Shown here: one piece after another, positions 1 through 7,414 of the stretch
How positions within the stretch are numbered: the stretch's first letter is position 1
How the letters are laid out: each line of letters begins with the position of its first letter
Origin: Anaerolineae bacterium
GTDB taxonomy: Bacteria > Chloroflexota > Anaerolineae > B4-G1 > SLSP01
DNA: 10,503 bases
Direction of reading: 5' to 3'
NCBI GenBank assembly: GCA_016934645.1
Contig: JAFGSL010000546.1
Coordinates: forward strand, 1 to 10,503
The notes under the pieces: model-generated
The model's input: the letters and a program-made list of their open reading frames with translations, nothing else
The model's database searches: none
What the model was told of the DNA's origin: nothing
Program-made: the position numbers and the translations under genes

Positions 1-291
1 CCACTGCATGTCGTCCAATAGAACATCTCCGAGATAGACACGCGGTGTGGTGAGCACCAGTGTGCCGGACAATCCGGCATCGAAACCGCTGCCATTGATA
101 GCGATGGTGACATCCAGATTGTTTGGCGCAGATGTAGGCTCAAGCGCGAAAATTACAGGGTCAGTCAGGGTGGATGCTGAGACTGGACGCAAGACAGGCT
201 CGCGATTAACCCCTGTCACCCAAGACCAGCTTGCCAATACCAGAAGTGCAATTAGTAAGGTTGCAGCACATATCAACATTCGCTTAATCAT
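1..291 (-). CDS. Secreted IPT/TIG-domain protein, N-terminal part (runs off left edge)
   Basis: The reading frame opens at an ATG at 291-289 and stays open for 97 codons to the window edge, so the C-terminal part is missing. An excellent Shine-Dalgarno sequence (AAGGAGGG on the minus strand, 308-301) lies 9 nt before the ATG, which fixes the start. Residues 1-4 (MIKR) are basic, residues 5-20 are a hydrophobic stretch, and a Trp/Ser-containing region near 20-25 could be a cleavage site, so this reads as a Sec signal peptide. From about residue 45 the pattern PVIFALEPTSAPNN...VTIAINGSGF...VYLGDVLLDDMQW fits an IPT/TIG immunoglobulin-like fold (a proline start, an ING.GF core, then a YLGD strand). 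Such domains occur in extracellular adhesins and surface proteins. The function beyond an exported beta-rich protein cannot be told. It is oriented like the other two large exported genes but separated from them by remnants. Confidence 0.8.
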   Translation of the reverse strand, partial: MIKRMLICAATLLIALLVLASWSWVTGVNREPVLRPVSASTLTDPVIFALEPTSAPNNLDVTIAINGSGFDAGLSGTLVLTTPRVYLGDVLLDDMQW

Positions 292-308
292 AGTGATTAC
301 CCCTCCTT

Positions 309-593
309 GGCAGTCATAACAATTTCTTGGATGGTATCCTCTTTCAACGCAACCCGCCCCCCGACGTATTGATGTCATGGGGCGGGTAGGATGATGTTGT
401 AGTGGGGCGATCAAAACGCCGGCAACATAACCCAGTTGTTAACGCACAGGAACCTTCTTTTCGAGTGCACTTCTTATAGTATAGCGCAATTTCTGGCAGA
501 TCGACACGGAATTTTGATTCCAATGCGTATTTGGTTTCCCTGCAAACACAGATACATTTGTCCAAAGAACCGTCCCTGATCTCTTGCATACAT
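309..593. other. Intergenic region, AT-richer, with one GC-rich hairpin
   Basis: No reading frame here has a credible start, ribosome-binding site or recognisable protein pattern on either strand. The stretch is clearly less GC-rich than the neighbouring coding DNA. It contains the inverted repeat at 352-387 and a TATACT hexamer on the minus strand (483-478) that could be a -10 element, but no acceptable -35 lies at 16-18 nt. I see no convincing promoter for the secreted protein on its left. Confidence 0.5.
352..387. repeat. GC-rich inverted repeat (9-bp perfect arms)
   Basis: ACCCGCCCC at 352-360 is the exact reverse complement of GGGGCGGGT at 379-387. Inside the 18-nt gap, GAC (363-365) and GTC (374-376) can also pair. 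No run of T follows in either direction (TTGCGTTG on the minus strand, AGGATGATG on the plus strand), so it is not a textbook intrinsic terminator. It lies about 60 nt before the start codon of the TIG-domain gene, so in that transcript it could be a 5' UTR hairpin or the end of whatever once preceded the gene. Confidence 0.55.
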
Positions 594-960
594 CTACGGC
601 AAAGGAAAACTGGGTATTCGCTCTCCCCCGCACACCCTCGTCGCCTCCCTGCACACCGCCATTTCCTCCGCCGACGCATACACCACCACAATGCTCCCGT
701 CGTCCATACGCTGCCACCTCCCCGCCGGCACCGCCAGCCCCGGCCGCCGCGCCTCGTCTGCCGGGATCACCACCCGCAGCGGAAATCGCGCGTCATCGCC
801 CATCACCGCCATCACCCACGCCCGCACATCGCCACCCAACTGGTAATACTCCGTCACATCATTGCCCTCCGGCACCCGCACCGGTGTCACCCGCGCCGCC
901 AACGCCGCCAACCGCGTGGCGTTCAGCGTCCCGGCTTTGTCAGCATCCAACGCCGCAAAT
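594..960 (-). pseudogene. Toprim/primase-like gene remnant (5' truncated)
   Basis: In the minus frame ending at the TAG at 596-594, the translation near 955-930 reads FAALDADKAG, resembling the DxD motif of the Toprim metal-binding fold found in DNA primases and topoisomerases. It continues with VPEGNDVTEYYQLGGDVRAWV, a pattern I associate with the C-terminal part of Toprim proteins of mobile-element primases, then a likely beta-rich tail. Nothing of the N-terminal part (zinc finger, start codon, catalytic glutamate) is present. The same open frame does continue upstream to an ATG at 1121, but that part is only the antisense of the DnaE2-like scrap at 971-1041. The gene is therefore a headless fragment cut near 960. 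The family call rests on motif memory without a search; an unrelated small protein is possible. Confidence 0.5.
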
Positions 961-970
961 ATGCGCGTAT

Positions 971-1041
971 GAAGGAGTGTTGCAATGCGAGGCCAGGTGT
1001 GTGGCGTGGTGGGGGAGAGGGTGCTGGCGGTGGCGGGGTGA
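971..1041 (+). pseudogene. DnaE2-type polymerase C-terminal scrap, frameshifted
   Basis: The last 16 codons (991-1041) read GQVCGVVGERVLAVAG followed by TGA, almost identical to the end of the OB-fold reading frame at 7461-7691 (GRVCGVMGERVLAVEG). Upstream, 971-990 still aligns with that copy (EGVLQ against EGTLQ) but in another frame: one G of the TGGCAGGG stretch is missing, so the frame shifts by one. No more of a polymerase gene is seen, because to the left the DNA belongs to the Toprim remnant on the opposite strand. It has no start or promoter and cannot make a meaningful product. It is best read as a dead 3' end of a dnaE2-like gene. Confidence 0.55.
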
Positions 1042-1043
1042 GA
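991..1043 (+). repeat. Left copy of a direct repeat flanking the tetR-giant gene cassette
   Basis: Positions 991-1043 match 7641-7693 at 50 of 53 bases without a gap (differences at 995, 1009 and 1034). Similarity continues more weakly to the left with a one-base gap. Both copies are in the plus orientation, 6650 bases apart, and encode the same C-terminal peptide plus stop. Confidence 0.85.
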
Positions 1044-1094
1044 TGAGGAGCAATGGAGAGAATCATTGATACGAGAAATGGCAGCAGTAAGCTG
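1044..1094. other. Short spacer after the repeat
   Basis: This is a purine-rich run just after the DnaE2-like stop codon, leading to the hairpin at 1095-1129. No gene or recognisable site was seen. Confidence 0.4.
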
Positions 1095-1129
1095 AAAGGG
1101 CGGTGCGTCGCTTGGGCACATCGCCCTTT
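1095..1129 (-). terminator. Hairpin terminator candidate after the giant surface-protein gene
   Basis: AAAGGGCG at 1095-1102 and CGCCCTTT at 1122-1129 are perfect complements, and an inner GTGC/GCAC pair (1103-1106, 1116-1119) extends the stem around a 9-nt loop with a 2-nt bulge. On the minus strand it begins 17 nt past the TAG of the giant gene. The U-tract is short (CCCTTTCAGCTT), so termination may be weak. The symmetry (AAA before, TTT after) could let it act in both directions. Confidence 0.5.
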
Positions 1130-1146
1130 GTTATCGCCAAAAATAC

Positions 1147-4100
1147 CTACGGTGCGTTACGCAGCACCACCGGCAAGTAGACTTTGTGCGCGGCGACGAA
1201 CGTCGCGGTGATAACCTTATCCGCGTCCATTGTGATCTGCGCGGGATTTGCCGTGCTTTGCAGATCGCCCGTCCAGTGGACGAAGGCCCAGCCAAGGGCT
1301 GGAGTCGCACTCAAGGTGACGTGCGTGCCGGAGAAGTAGCTGCTTTGCAATGGCAGGATCGCCGTCCCCGGCGGCTCTTGGGTCACGCTGCCCTGTCCCG
1401 CGATGTGGATGGTGAGCGTGTGGGTGGGAACGCTTGGGGCTTCCACGAAGCGCACCGCCAGGTTGTTGCCCTCGTTGCTCTCGGCAATTGACTGATCCGG
1501 GTCGATATAGGCCCACACTTCGGTCGCGGTGAAAGCCGAGGTGAACGTGATCGTTTGGTTAGCCCCGGGCGTCAGTGCAGCCAGCGTAGCGCTGTATGCC
1601 AGCGTCCTGGTGAGACCACCCGACCACACCTGCAGCACAGAGGTCGGTGCGGCGACCGGCCCGCGATTGTGGACGGTGACGGAAACGGGATCGTACCCCT
1701 GGATGTCGGCGGCGGTCAGCGTCAGATCGGGCCGCACCGGCAGGCGGGCGTAGGCCGTGTTGTTGTCCTCCTCCGCTTCGACGACGCGCCCGTCTTCATC
1801 CACGACCGCCCACAGCGTATTGCCCAGCCCAGCCAACGCCGCAGTATCGGTCAGCACCACGGTGACGCTGACGGTCTCCCCCGCCGGTAGTTCTGCTGTG
1901 ACTGCGACCTGTCCCACCAGCGTCCCGGTGACGGGATCGACGGCGCGGAAGGTGACGCTGAAGGGCGCGGAAGCCGTCACTACACCCGTGTTGGCCAGCC
2001 GTGCCGTCGCGGTAACGGCATCGCTGGCGTAAGTGGTGTAGAGCGTGGCAAAGGCCAGGTCGGGTAACGTCGTCTGGAGAGCGATGGCGTTGTTCGTCTC
2101 ATCTGTCTCGGCGACGAGGTCGGCGGGGTCGGCGACAGCGCGCAGGGTGTGGGCCGTCGGCGGAACTGGTACGGTCCAGTTGACGGAGATCGTTGTGGTG
2201 TAGCCCGCCGTCAGTGTTAGCGGCAGTGTCCGCGTGATGAAGCTATCACCGCCATCATAGAACCGCACGACGGGATTCGCCACCGCCAAAGCGCCCGTAT
2301 TGCGCAGGATCGCCGTCAGCGTGATGCCCTCGCCCGCTGCCGAATTGGACGGCGTGACGGTCAGACTGTCGAAGGTCAAATCCCGGCCTACGCTGTGCGC
2401 GAGGAAGGCCAGTTGGCTGTTTCCCGGCTGTGCTAAGTTGGTCACGGTAAAGGTCTGCGTGGGCGAAATCTCGAAGGTGCGCGTGACAAACTCGGTCTCC
2501 ACTTTCTGGTAGGCGAGGTACAGTGCGCCGTCGTCAGCAAAAGCGAGGCTGTGCGCCCGCTCGACGTCGGCATCTTCCAGCAACGGCTGCGCCGCGCCCC
2601 ACAGCCCGGCCTCGACGTCGCGGACGGTGTAAACCAGATCGGCGCCCTGTTCACCCATCGCCTGCCAGACCAGCGCCAGGTGTCCGCCCGGCGAGCGACT
2701 GAGGGTGAAGCCGAGGGTGCCGCTCTCGGCGCTGTCGGCGCGCACCGTCTCCACGTCGGCGATGTCCCAAGAGTCGCTCAGCGCGACCAGGTCACCAGCG
2801 TGCAGCCAGGCCAGGTGCAAGCGCCCGGCGGCATCGTAGGCCAGGGAAGGCGCGGCGTCCATCACGGCATCGTCCGTCAGGCGGACGGGCGCGCTCCAGG
2901 CGCTTCCGTCGAACAGGCTATAGTAGAGTTCGGCGTCGGTGGTGGTCGAAATGACGCCGTCCATATCCTGCACGTAGACCAACGCGGCTTGCCTCTCCGA
3001 ATGGACGGCCACATCTGCCGCCAGCACATCCTGCAAGCCGGTGAGCGCGGCGGCGGGCGCGCTCCACGCTCCCCCGTCCCACAGCGCGTAGGTGTAGGTG
3101 AGTGGGTGCGCGGACGTGCCCAGAGCGTCGCTCCCGTTGGTGGTCTCCCACAGGGCTAGGACTGTGCCGTCGAAGCCGGTCGCCAATCTCGGCGCGCGAT
3201 CCATCAGGGTGTTGTTGGTCAACGTGATCATATCACCCCAGGAAGCCGTGGCGCTGATCCAGGGGCGGGCGGCGATTTCCAAACTCTGCGCGAAGGTGAT
3301 GTTCAGCGCCGGCGTGATGCCCGCGGGCAGCGCCGAGCGCTCCCAGATCACGAGGCCGTTACCGTCGCCGTCGAAGGCCACCGCCGGTGCATAATCCGGC
3401 TGGTCATCGCCGGTGAGGGTGAAAGGCGCGCTACTCCATGCGCCGTCCCAGGTCAGGACGCGGATCTCGGTGCCGCGGCCCTGCGGTTTGGCGACATCGT
3501 CGTGGACGTAGGCGAGCAGGCGGAAGTCATCCTCGCGCACGGCCAGCGCCGGTTCGGAGCGCACGTAGGCATTGGGGATCAAGATCGTTTCCTCATCGTC
3601 CGCAACCGCTTCCTCTGGCCCGGCAGGCAGGGGCGTGGTCACGTGTCCGTAGTCCGGCCCCGCGTAGTCGCGGGCGATCAAACGCCAGACCGGCCCGGCC
3701 TCCACTGTTAGCAGTACGGCGGCATCCACCTCAGCACAGCCGCCCGGATAGTTACAGTTGATCTTGCGCTCGTAGTCCGCCTCGAAGGACCAGGCCTCGA
3801 ACGCCGCGCCGTAGTACATATCAATGCCCACTCCCTTGAGATAGTCGGGGTTCTTGGGCACCTGGATGGTGACATAGGGCGTGCCTCCGCCGTAAGCCTC
3901 GGCGGAGAGGCCGTCGCACGCCTCGACGCCGAGAGTGGCGCGGGCATCGAGGCTGGCCGTTCCCTGCCCACTGTTGTAGACCAGTTGCCCGTCCTGCGCG
4001 ACGAACTCGGTGTTGACTTCCACACCCGGCGTGAAGGTGGCCTTGAGCGTGGCGATGCTGTTGACCCAGCGGATGATTCGCCCGACGACGGGCCAGTTCT

Positions 4101-6777
4101 CCGCCGCTTTGACGGCCGGGATCACGTCCACCAGCCCGGCTTCCTTCTCCACAGCGGCGCTGATGCTGAAGCCCATCTCTGCACGTTCCAGGTCCAGGCT
4201 CTCACCACAGACGAAACACGCGTCGCCCTGGCCCCAGAGCGTGCCTGCGGCGGTGAGCGCGCCCAGATCCAACCCGGTCTGGCCGCCGACGCGCGCCGAT
4301 CCGGCGCCATCCGATTGCGCCGCGACGCTGGCCGCGGTCTGGGTCTCCTGGATGCCCAGCTTGTTCCCGCCCAGATAGGGGATCCAGCCCGGCGGCGTCC
4401 ACGTCGCTTCGAAGGCCGGTTCGGGATAGTTGAACGCGTAGGTGTAGGCGACCAGCGGCGCTCTGGATGCGGTCTTAAAGGACGCATCGCTGCCGGGAAT
4501 GTTGGTGATGACCCACTCGACCCAGCCGGGGAAGGGGAAGACGGTGGGTTGTAGCGTGGTCTTGAGCGATGCGTATTCGCCCCCGCCGGCTACCGGGTGC
4601 GTGGCCCAGATATTGAGGGTGTTGTTGGCGCACGCGAACGCGGCGTCGAAATCCGCGCCCATATCGTAGACGTGCTCCGCGCCCCAGTTCAGCCCTGGCT
4701 TCTCGACTTGCTGGCTGTTGAGTTCGAAGAAGACCGCGCCGTAGGGCGCGGCGCTCACCGGCGTCGCGTAGGCCGGGCCGTTCCAATCGACGGTGACTTT
4801 GATGTGGTTGGGCAGGTCGGTGCGATCCAGAAAGTAGCCCGGCGTGAGGGTGTATTCCGGCGCTACCTCGATCTCCGGGCGGCAGGAGGCGGTGGTGAAG
4901 CCGAAGACGCTCTCGACCGGCTGGCGGCAGACAAACTGTGGATCGTGAGCGGCGACCTTCCATTGATAAGTCGCCGGATCGCCGTTCTCGCGGCAGGCAA
5001 GGTCAGCGGGGCTGAGTTGCACCTGGCTGGCGCAGTTGGGGTAGGTGCCCACCTCCCGCCAGCCGCCACCCTGCTGCCGCAGATAGACGCGGTAGGCCAC
5101 GTCCGCGCTCTCGCTCGCGCCGCAGGTCATCCCGGCAGCTTGATCGTGCCATTGAAGCCGCGGGCCGTTGCCGCCGGATTCAATCAATACATCGGTCGCG
5201 CCGTTGGCGGGAGCGTCGCTCTGCGTGATCAAGTCCTTTTCGGGCAGGGTGAGCACGGTAATCGCCAGGGGGTGCAGCGTCTCCGTGCCCAGGGTTGCGA
5301 TGATGTGGTTGTGCAATAGCTCCGGCGGCGGGGGCGCGGCGGTGCAGGTGGGGGTGATGGCGAAGGTGATCGTCACCGTCTCACCGGCGGCGATTGTGTC
5401 GTCCCAGGTGATCTGGCGCTGGCCCGCGTCGTAGGTTGCCGTGCCCTGCGTGGCTTCCACACTCCCCGGCACATAGAGGGTGTTGGGCGGCAGCGGATCG
5501 AGCAGGCTGGCGGGCAGGTCGCCGCTCTCCGCGTGGCGCAGCGTGATCGTGTAGGTCATCCGGCTGCCGATCTCGGCTTCCAGCGGGGCCAGCTTGGTCA
5601 CGCCGCCTTTCAGCACAAAGGCCTGTTCGAATGTGTTGCCGTTGCCGAGGAGATCGGACGCGGAGGTAAAGGCGATGTTCAAGCCATCGTAGGATAGGGA
5701 ACTCGCCCGGCTCTCGAATTCGGAATTCGCGAGGAGCGGCGTAAGAGCGGAGCCATCGCGCTTGACCAGAAAGGCGCGGTAACTAGATGTCTGGCACGTG
5801 GTATCACTCTCAAATAGGAGCGTCGCCCCATCTTCGCTGAACGCCATTGGAATGTAGGAGGTCACCGCAGGAAAGGGCAGCGGATCCAGGATAGTATAGT
5901 CGGTGCCATCGCTGCGGAAAATGTGCATTTCGTGATGCTGGTCCGCACTGCACACGCGGTCGTAAAAGGCATGCGCCACCCACTGACCATCGGGGCTTAG
6001 AATCGTTTTGAAGTTGGTGTAAGCGATATATTCGCCAACAAAGATACGGTTTTGTTGGTTGGCGCCGTATCCCACGTAGACCTCTGGAACCATGGTATCA
6101 TACGTTCTCCCGGCCCAAATGGCCATGCTTCCCGTATGGTTCGTCTGGATATTCCCATCCGCCGAAAAGTGGATATTGAGCGCGTCTTGCCACAATTCAG
6201 GCGCCCCACCATTGGTAGGCAAGCGCCAGACGCGGAAAACACCCTCGGGATAAGCGCAATTCCAATACCATCCGCCGCCGTCGATCTGTCGAGGTTCGCA
6301 CCCCCATTTTCCTCGACTGACGAAGAAAGCGTATCGTCCATCCCCGCTGAGCGCCGTATTGTACCAGCCTTCATACGGAAACAGGCAAATCGTCTCCTCA
6401 CCAATACGGGGATCAGATTTACAGGGGGTGATTTCCGCGCCGTTGATATAGAGACGTATGTACGAGTTGACCGTACGGTCGGCGGACAGCACTTTACTGC
6501 CATCGTAATTGATAAAGACCAGATCACCAACGCCGATGGGCTGTGGGGCATCGCTACCGTCACTGCTTCCCAGGTAGACAGTTTTCTGTCGAGAAAAAGC
6601 CACCTTCTGCCCATCGCCGCTGATGGCTGTGGGAAAGTGGTACTGCGTGTCCCATATCTCTGTGAAATCTGTGAGCTGGTAGAGCAGCATTGCGGTCGGC
6701 TCCGCAGTCGATGCCCAATCGACGACGAGGACCATGCCCAACACCAGAAACAAACCGAGCAAAAGCGACTTCTTCAT
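1147..6777 (-). CDS. Giant exported multidomain surface protein (propeller, DUF11, FN3-like, BNR-like repeats, CARDB x3, InlB-like repeat)
   Basis: The protein has 1876 residues from the ATG at 6777-6775; a GTG one codon earlier is less likely from the ribosome-binding site spacing. Residues 1-25 form a Sec signal peptide (MKKSLLLGLFLVLG...). About 30-390 is a WD40/TolB-like propeller with S.DG..VAF blades and several Cys pairs. About 395-505 is a DUF11-type adhesive domain. About 520-635 resembles fibronectin III. About 640-1040 is a beta-rich, Cys-containing region I do not recognise. About 1075-1430 has four or more BNR/sialidase-like repeats around WSAP...APSLAYDA.G.LHLAW, with no sign of a complete active site. 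About 1465-1785 holds three CARDB domains, each with an E.D.TNN-like edge (ETDETNN, EAEEDNN, ESNEGNN). About 1786-1863 is an InlB-type bacterial repeat (GWAFVHWTGD). It ends KVYLPVVLRNAP, a tail I associate with Chloroflexota exoproteins. The role is likely adhesion or ligand binding at the cell surface. It follows tetR by 9 nt in one operon. Confidence 0.9.
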   Translation of the reverse strand: MKKSLLLGLFLVLGMVLVVDWASTAEPTAMLLYQLTDFTEIWDTQYHFPTAISGDGQKVAFSRQKTVYLGSSDGSDAPQPIGVGDLVFINYDGSKVLSADRTVNSYIRLYINGAEITPCKSDPRIGEETICLFPYEGWYNTALSGDGRYAFFVSRGKWGCEPRQIDGGGWYWNCAYPEGVFRVWRLPTNGGAPELWQDALNIHFSADGNIQTNHTGSMAIWAGRTYDTMVPEVYVGYGANQQNRIFVGEYIAYTNFKTILSPDGQWVAHAFYDRVCSADQHHEMHIFRSDGTDYTILDPLPFPAVTSYIPMAFSEDGATLLFESDTTCQTSSYRAFLVKRDGSALTPLLANSEFESRASSLSYDGLNIAFTSASDLLGNGNTFEQAFVLKGGVTKLAPLEAEIGSRMTYTITLRHAESGDLPASLLDPLPPNTLYVPGSVEATQGTATYDAGQRQITWDDTIAAGETVTITFAITPTCTAAPPPPELLHNHIIATLGTETLHPLAITVLTLPEKDLITQSDAPANGATDVLIESGGNGPRLQWHDQAAGMTCGASESADVAYRVYLRQQGGGWREVGTYPNCASQVQLSPADLACRENGDPATYQWKVAAHDPQFVCRQPVESVFGFTTASCRPEIEVAPEYTLTPGYFLDRTDLPNHIKVTVDWNGPAYATPVSAAPYGAVFFELNSQQVEKPGLNWGAEHVYDMGADFDAAFACANNTLNIWATHPVAGGGEYASLKTTLQPTVFPFPGWVEWVITNIPGSDASFKTASRAPLVAYTYAFNYPEPAFEATWTPPGWIPYLGGNKLGIQETQTAASVAAQSDGAGSARVGGQTGLDLGALTAAGTLWGQGDACFVCGESLDLERAEMGFSISAAVEKEAGLVDVIPAVKAAENWPVVGRIIRWVNSIATLKATFTPGVEVNTEFVAQDGQLVYNSGQGTASLDARATLGVEACDGLSAEAYGGGTPYVTIQVPKNPDYLKGVGIDMYYGAAFEAWSFEADYERKINCNYPGGCAEVDAAVLLTVEAGPVWRLIARDYAGPDYGHVTTPLPAGPEEAVADDEETILIPNAYVRSEPALAVREDDFRLLAYVHDDVAKPQGRGTEIRVLTWDGAWSSAPFTLTGDDQPDYAPAVAFDGDGNGLVIWERSALPAGITPALNITFAQSLEIAARPWISATASWGDMITLTNNTLMDRAPRLATGFDGTVLALWETTNGSDALGTSAHPLTYTYALWDGGAWSAPAAALTGLQDVLAADVAVHSERQAALVYVQDMDGVISTTTDAELYYSLFDGSAWSAPVRLTDDAVMDAAPSLAYDAAGRLHLAWLHAGDLVALSDSWDIADVETVRADSAESGTLGFTLSRSPGGHLALVWQAMGEQGADLVYTVRDVEAGLWGAAQPLLEDADVERAHSLAFADDGALYLAYQKVETEFVTRTFEISPTQTFTVTNLAQPGNSQLAFLAHSVGRDLTFDSLTVTPSNSAAGEGITLTAILRNTGALAVANPVVRFYDGGDSFITRTLPLTLTAGYTTTISVNWTVPVPPTAHTLRAVADPADLVAETDETNNAIALQTTLPDLAFATLYTTYASDAVTATARLANTGVVTASAPFSVTFRAVDPVTGTLVGQVAVTAELPAGETVSVTVVLTDTAALAGLGNTLWAVVDEDGRVVEAEEDNNTAYARLPVRPDLTLTAADIQGYDPVSVTVHNRGPVAAPTSVLQVWSGGLTRTLAYSATLAALTPGANQTITFTSAFTATEVWAYIDPDQSIAESNEGNNLAVRFVEAPSVPTHTLTIHIAGQGSVTQEPPGTAILPLQSSYFSGTHVTLSATPALGWAFVHWTGDLQSTANPAQITMDADKVITATFVAAHKVYLPVVLRNAP

Positions 6778-6781
6778 CACG

Positions 6782-6788
6782 CCCCCCT
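6782..6788 (-). promoter_or_regulatory. G-rich ribosome-binding site overlapping the tetR stop codon
   Basis: On the minus strand, AGGGGGG shares its AG with the TAG stop of the TetR gene and ends 4 nt before the ATG of the giant gene (1 nt before the alternative GTG). It lacks the usual GGAGG core, so pairing with 16S rRNA would need G-U wobble. The arrangement suggests translational coupling and favours ATG 6777 as the start. Confidence 0.5.
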
Positions 6789-7392
6789 ATGCTTGCAGAT
6801 GCAACAATCCGCGAAATATCAATCGGACGCCGTAGCGCAATTGCGCGTCGACATCCACCTCCTCCGGCGCGTAAACCCAGTGCAGCAGTGTGCCGCTCAA
6901 CAGCGCATCCAGTGCCCGCCCCGCCTGGCGGGCATTCGTGGGCGCGAATTCGCCGTTCTCAACCCCCTCCTGGATGATGGCTTCGAGCAGTCCTGTCAAT
7001 TGGTGGATAAAGTCAGTGATCACCACGCGTACATCCTCACGGCGCAGGCCCAGTGCGTAGAACTCGTAGAGGATGGGCATTACCGGCATTACCTCGGATT
7101 CCTCGGCGATGAGCGTCTCGTAATAGGTGGTGAGCCGCTCTGTAGCTGTGCCTGGCAGATCGTGCGCTGCCTGCAAACCGGCGAGTTCCTGGGCGAAGAG
7201 TTGTTCGGCGATGGCGAGGATGAGTGCATCCTTGTTATCGAAATAAAGATAGATGGTCGCTTTGTTGATACCAACGGCGTCAGCAATGTCATCCATTGTG
7301 GCACGGTCGAATCCTTTCTCGGCGAAGACCGTGGTGGCGGCCTCGATAATCTGCGCGGTGCGCATTGCCGTGACATCCGGTTTGGGGGACAT
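6787..7392 (-). CDS. TetR/AcrR-family transcriptional regulator
   Basis: The protein has 201 residues, the usual length for the family. Residues about 10-57 are the N-terminal DNA-binding domain: AAxxVFAEKGFDRATMDDIADAVGINKATIYLYF followed by DNKDAL is a near-canonical TetR helix-turn-helix with the KATIYLYF recognition helix. The remaining all-helical part would bind a small ligand and dimerise; its ligand cannot be read from the sequence. The ATG at 7392-7390 is preceded by AAGGAGGG (7407-7400) with a 7-nt spacer, better than the TTG one codon upstream. The gene is the first of a two-gene operon with the giant surface protein and has a strong promoter and palindrome upstream, so autorepression and control of the surface protein are likely (inference). 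Confidence 0.93.
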   Translation of the reverse strand: MSPKPDVTAMRTAQIIEAATTVFAEKGFDRATMDDIADAVGINKATIYLYFDNKDALILAIAEQLFAQELAGLQAAHDLPGTATERLTTYYETLIAEESEVMPVMPILYEFYALGLRREDVRVVITDFIHQLTGLLEAIIQEGVENGEFAPTNARQAGRALDALLSGTLLHWVYAPEEVDVDAQLRYGVRLIFRGLLHLQA

Positions 7393-7414
7393 CAAAACAC
7401 CCTCCTTGACCCAC

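Noticed and set aside
344..717. Minus-strand frames with many Cys and Arg residues
   Set aside because: No ribosome-binding site or family match; composition looks like read-through of the hairpin region and Toprim gene in other frames.
531..1069. Two overlapping plus-strand frames rich in Pro, His and Arg
   Set aside because: Low-complexity translations opposite the Toprim-like frame; they have no plausible start site and no family pattern.
961..1121. Upstream extension of the Toprim-like frame to an ATG at 1121
   Set aside because: This part is the antisense of the DnaE2-like tail and overlaps the terminator hairpin, so it is not native coding sequence of that gene.
4597..5319. 240-codon open frame on the plus strand
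   Set aside because: Antisense to the FN3-like and central part of the giant gene, with no recognisable content.
1147..6780. A sialidase enzyme call for the giant protein
   Set aside because: BNR-like repeats are visible but no catalytic Tyr/Glu/Arg arrangement could be identified, so only a structural role is supported.
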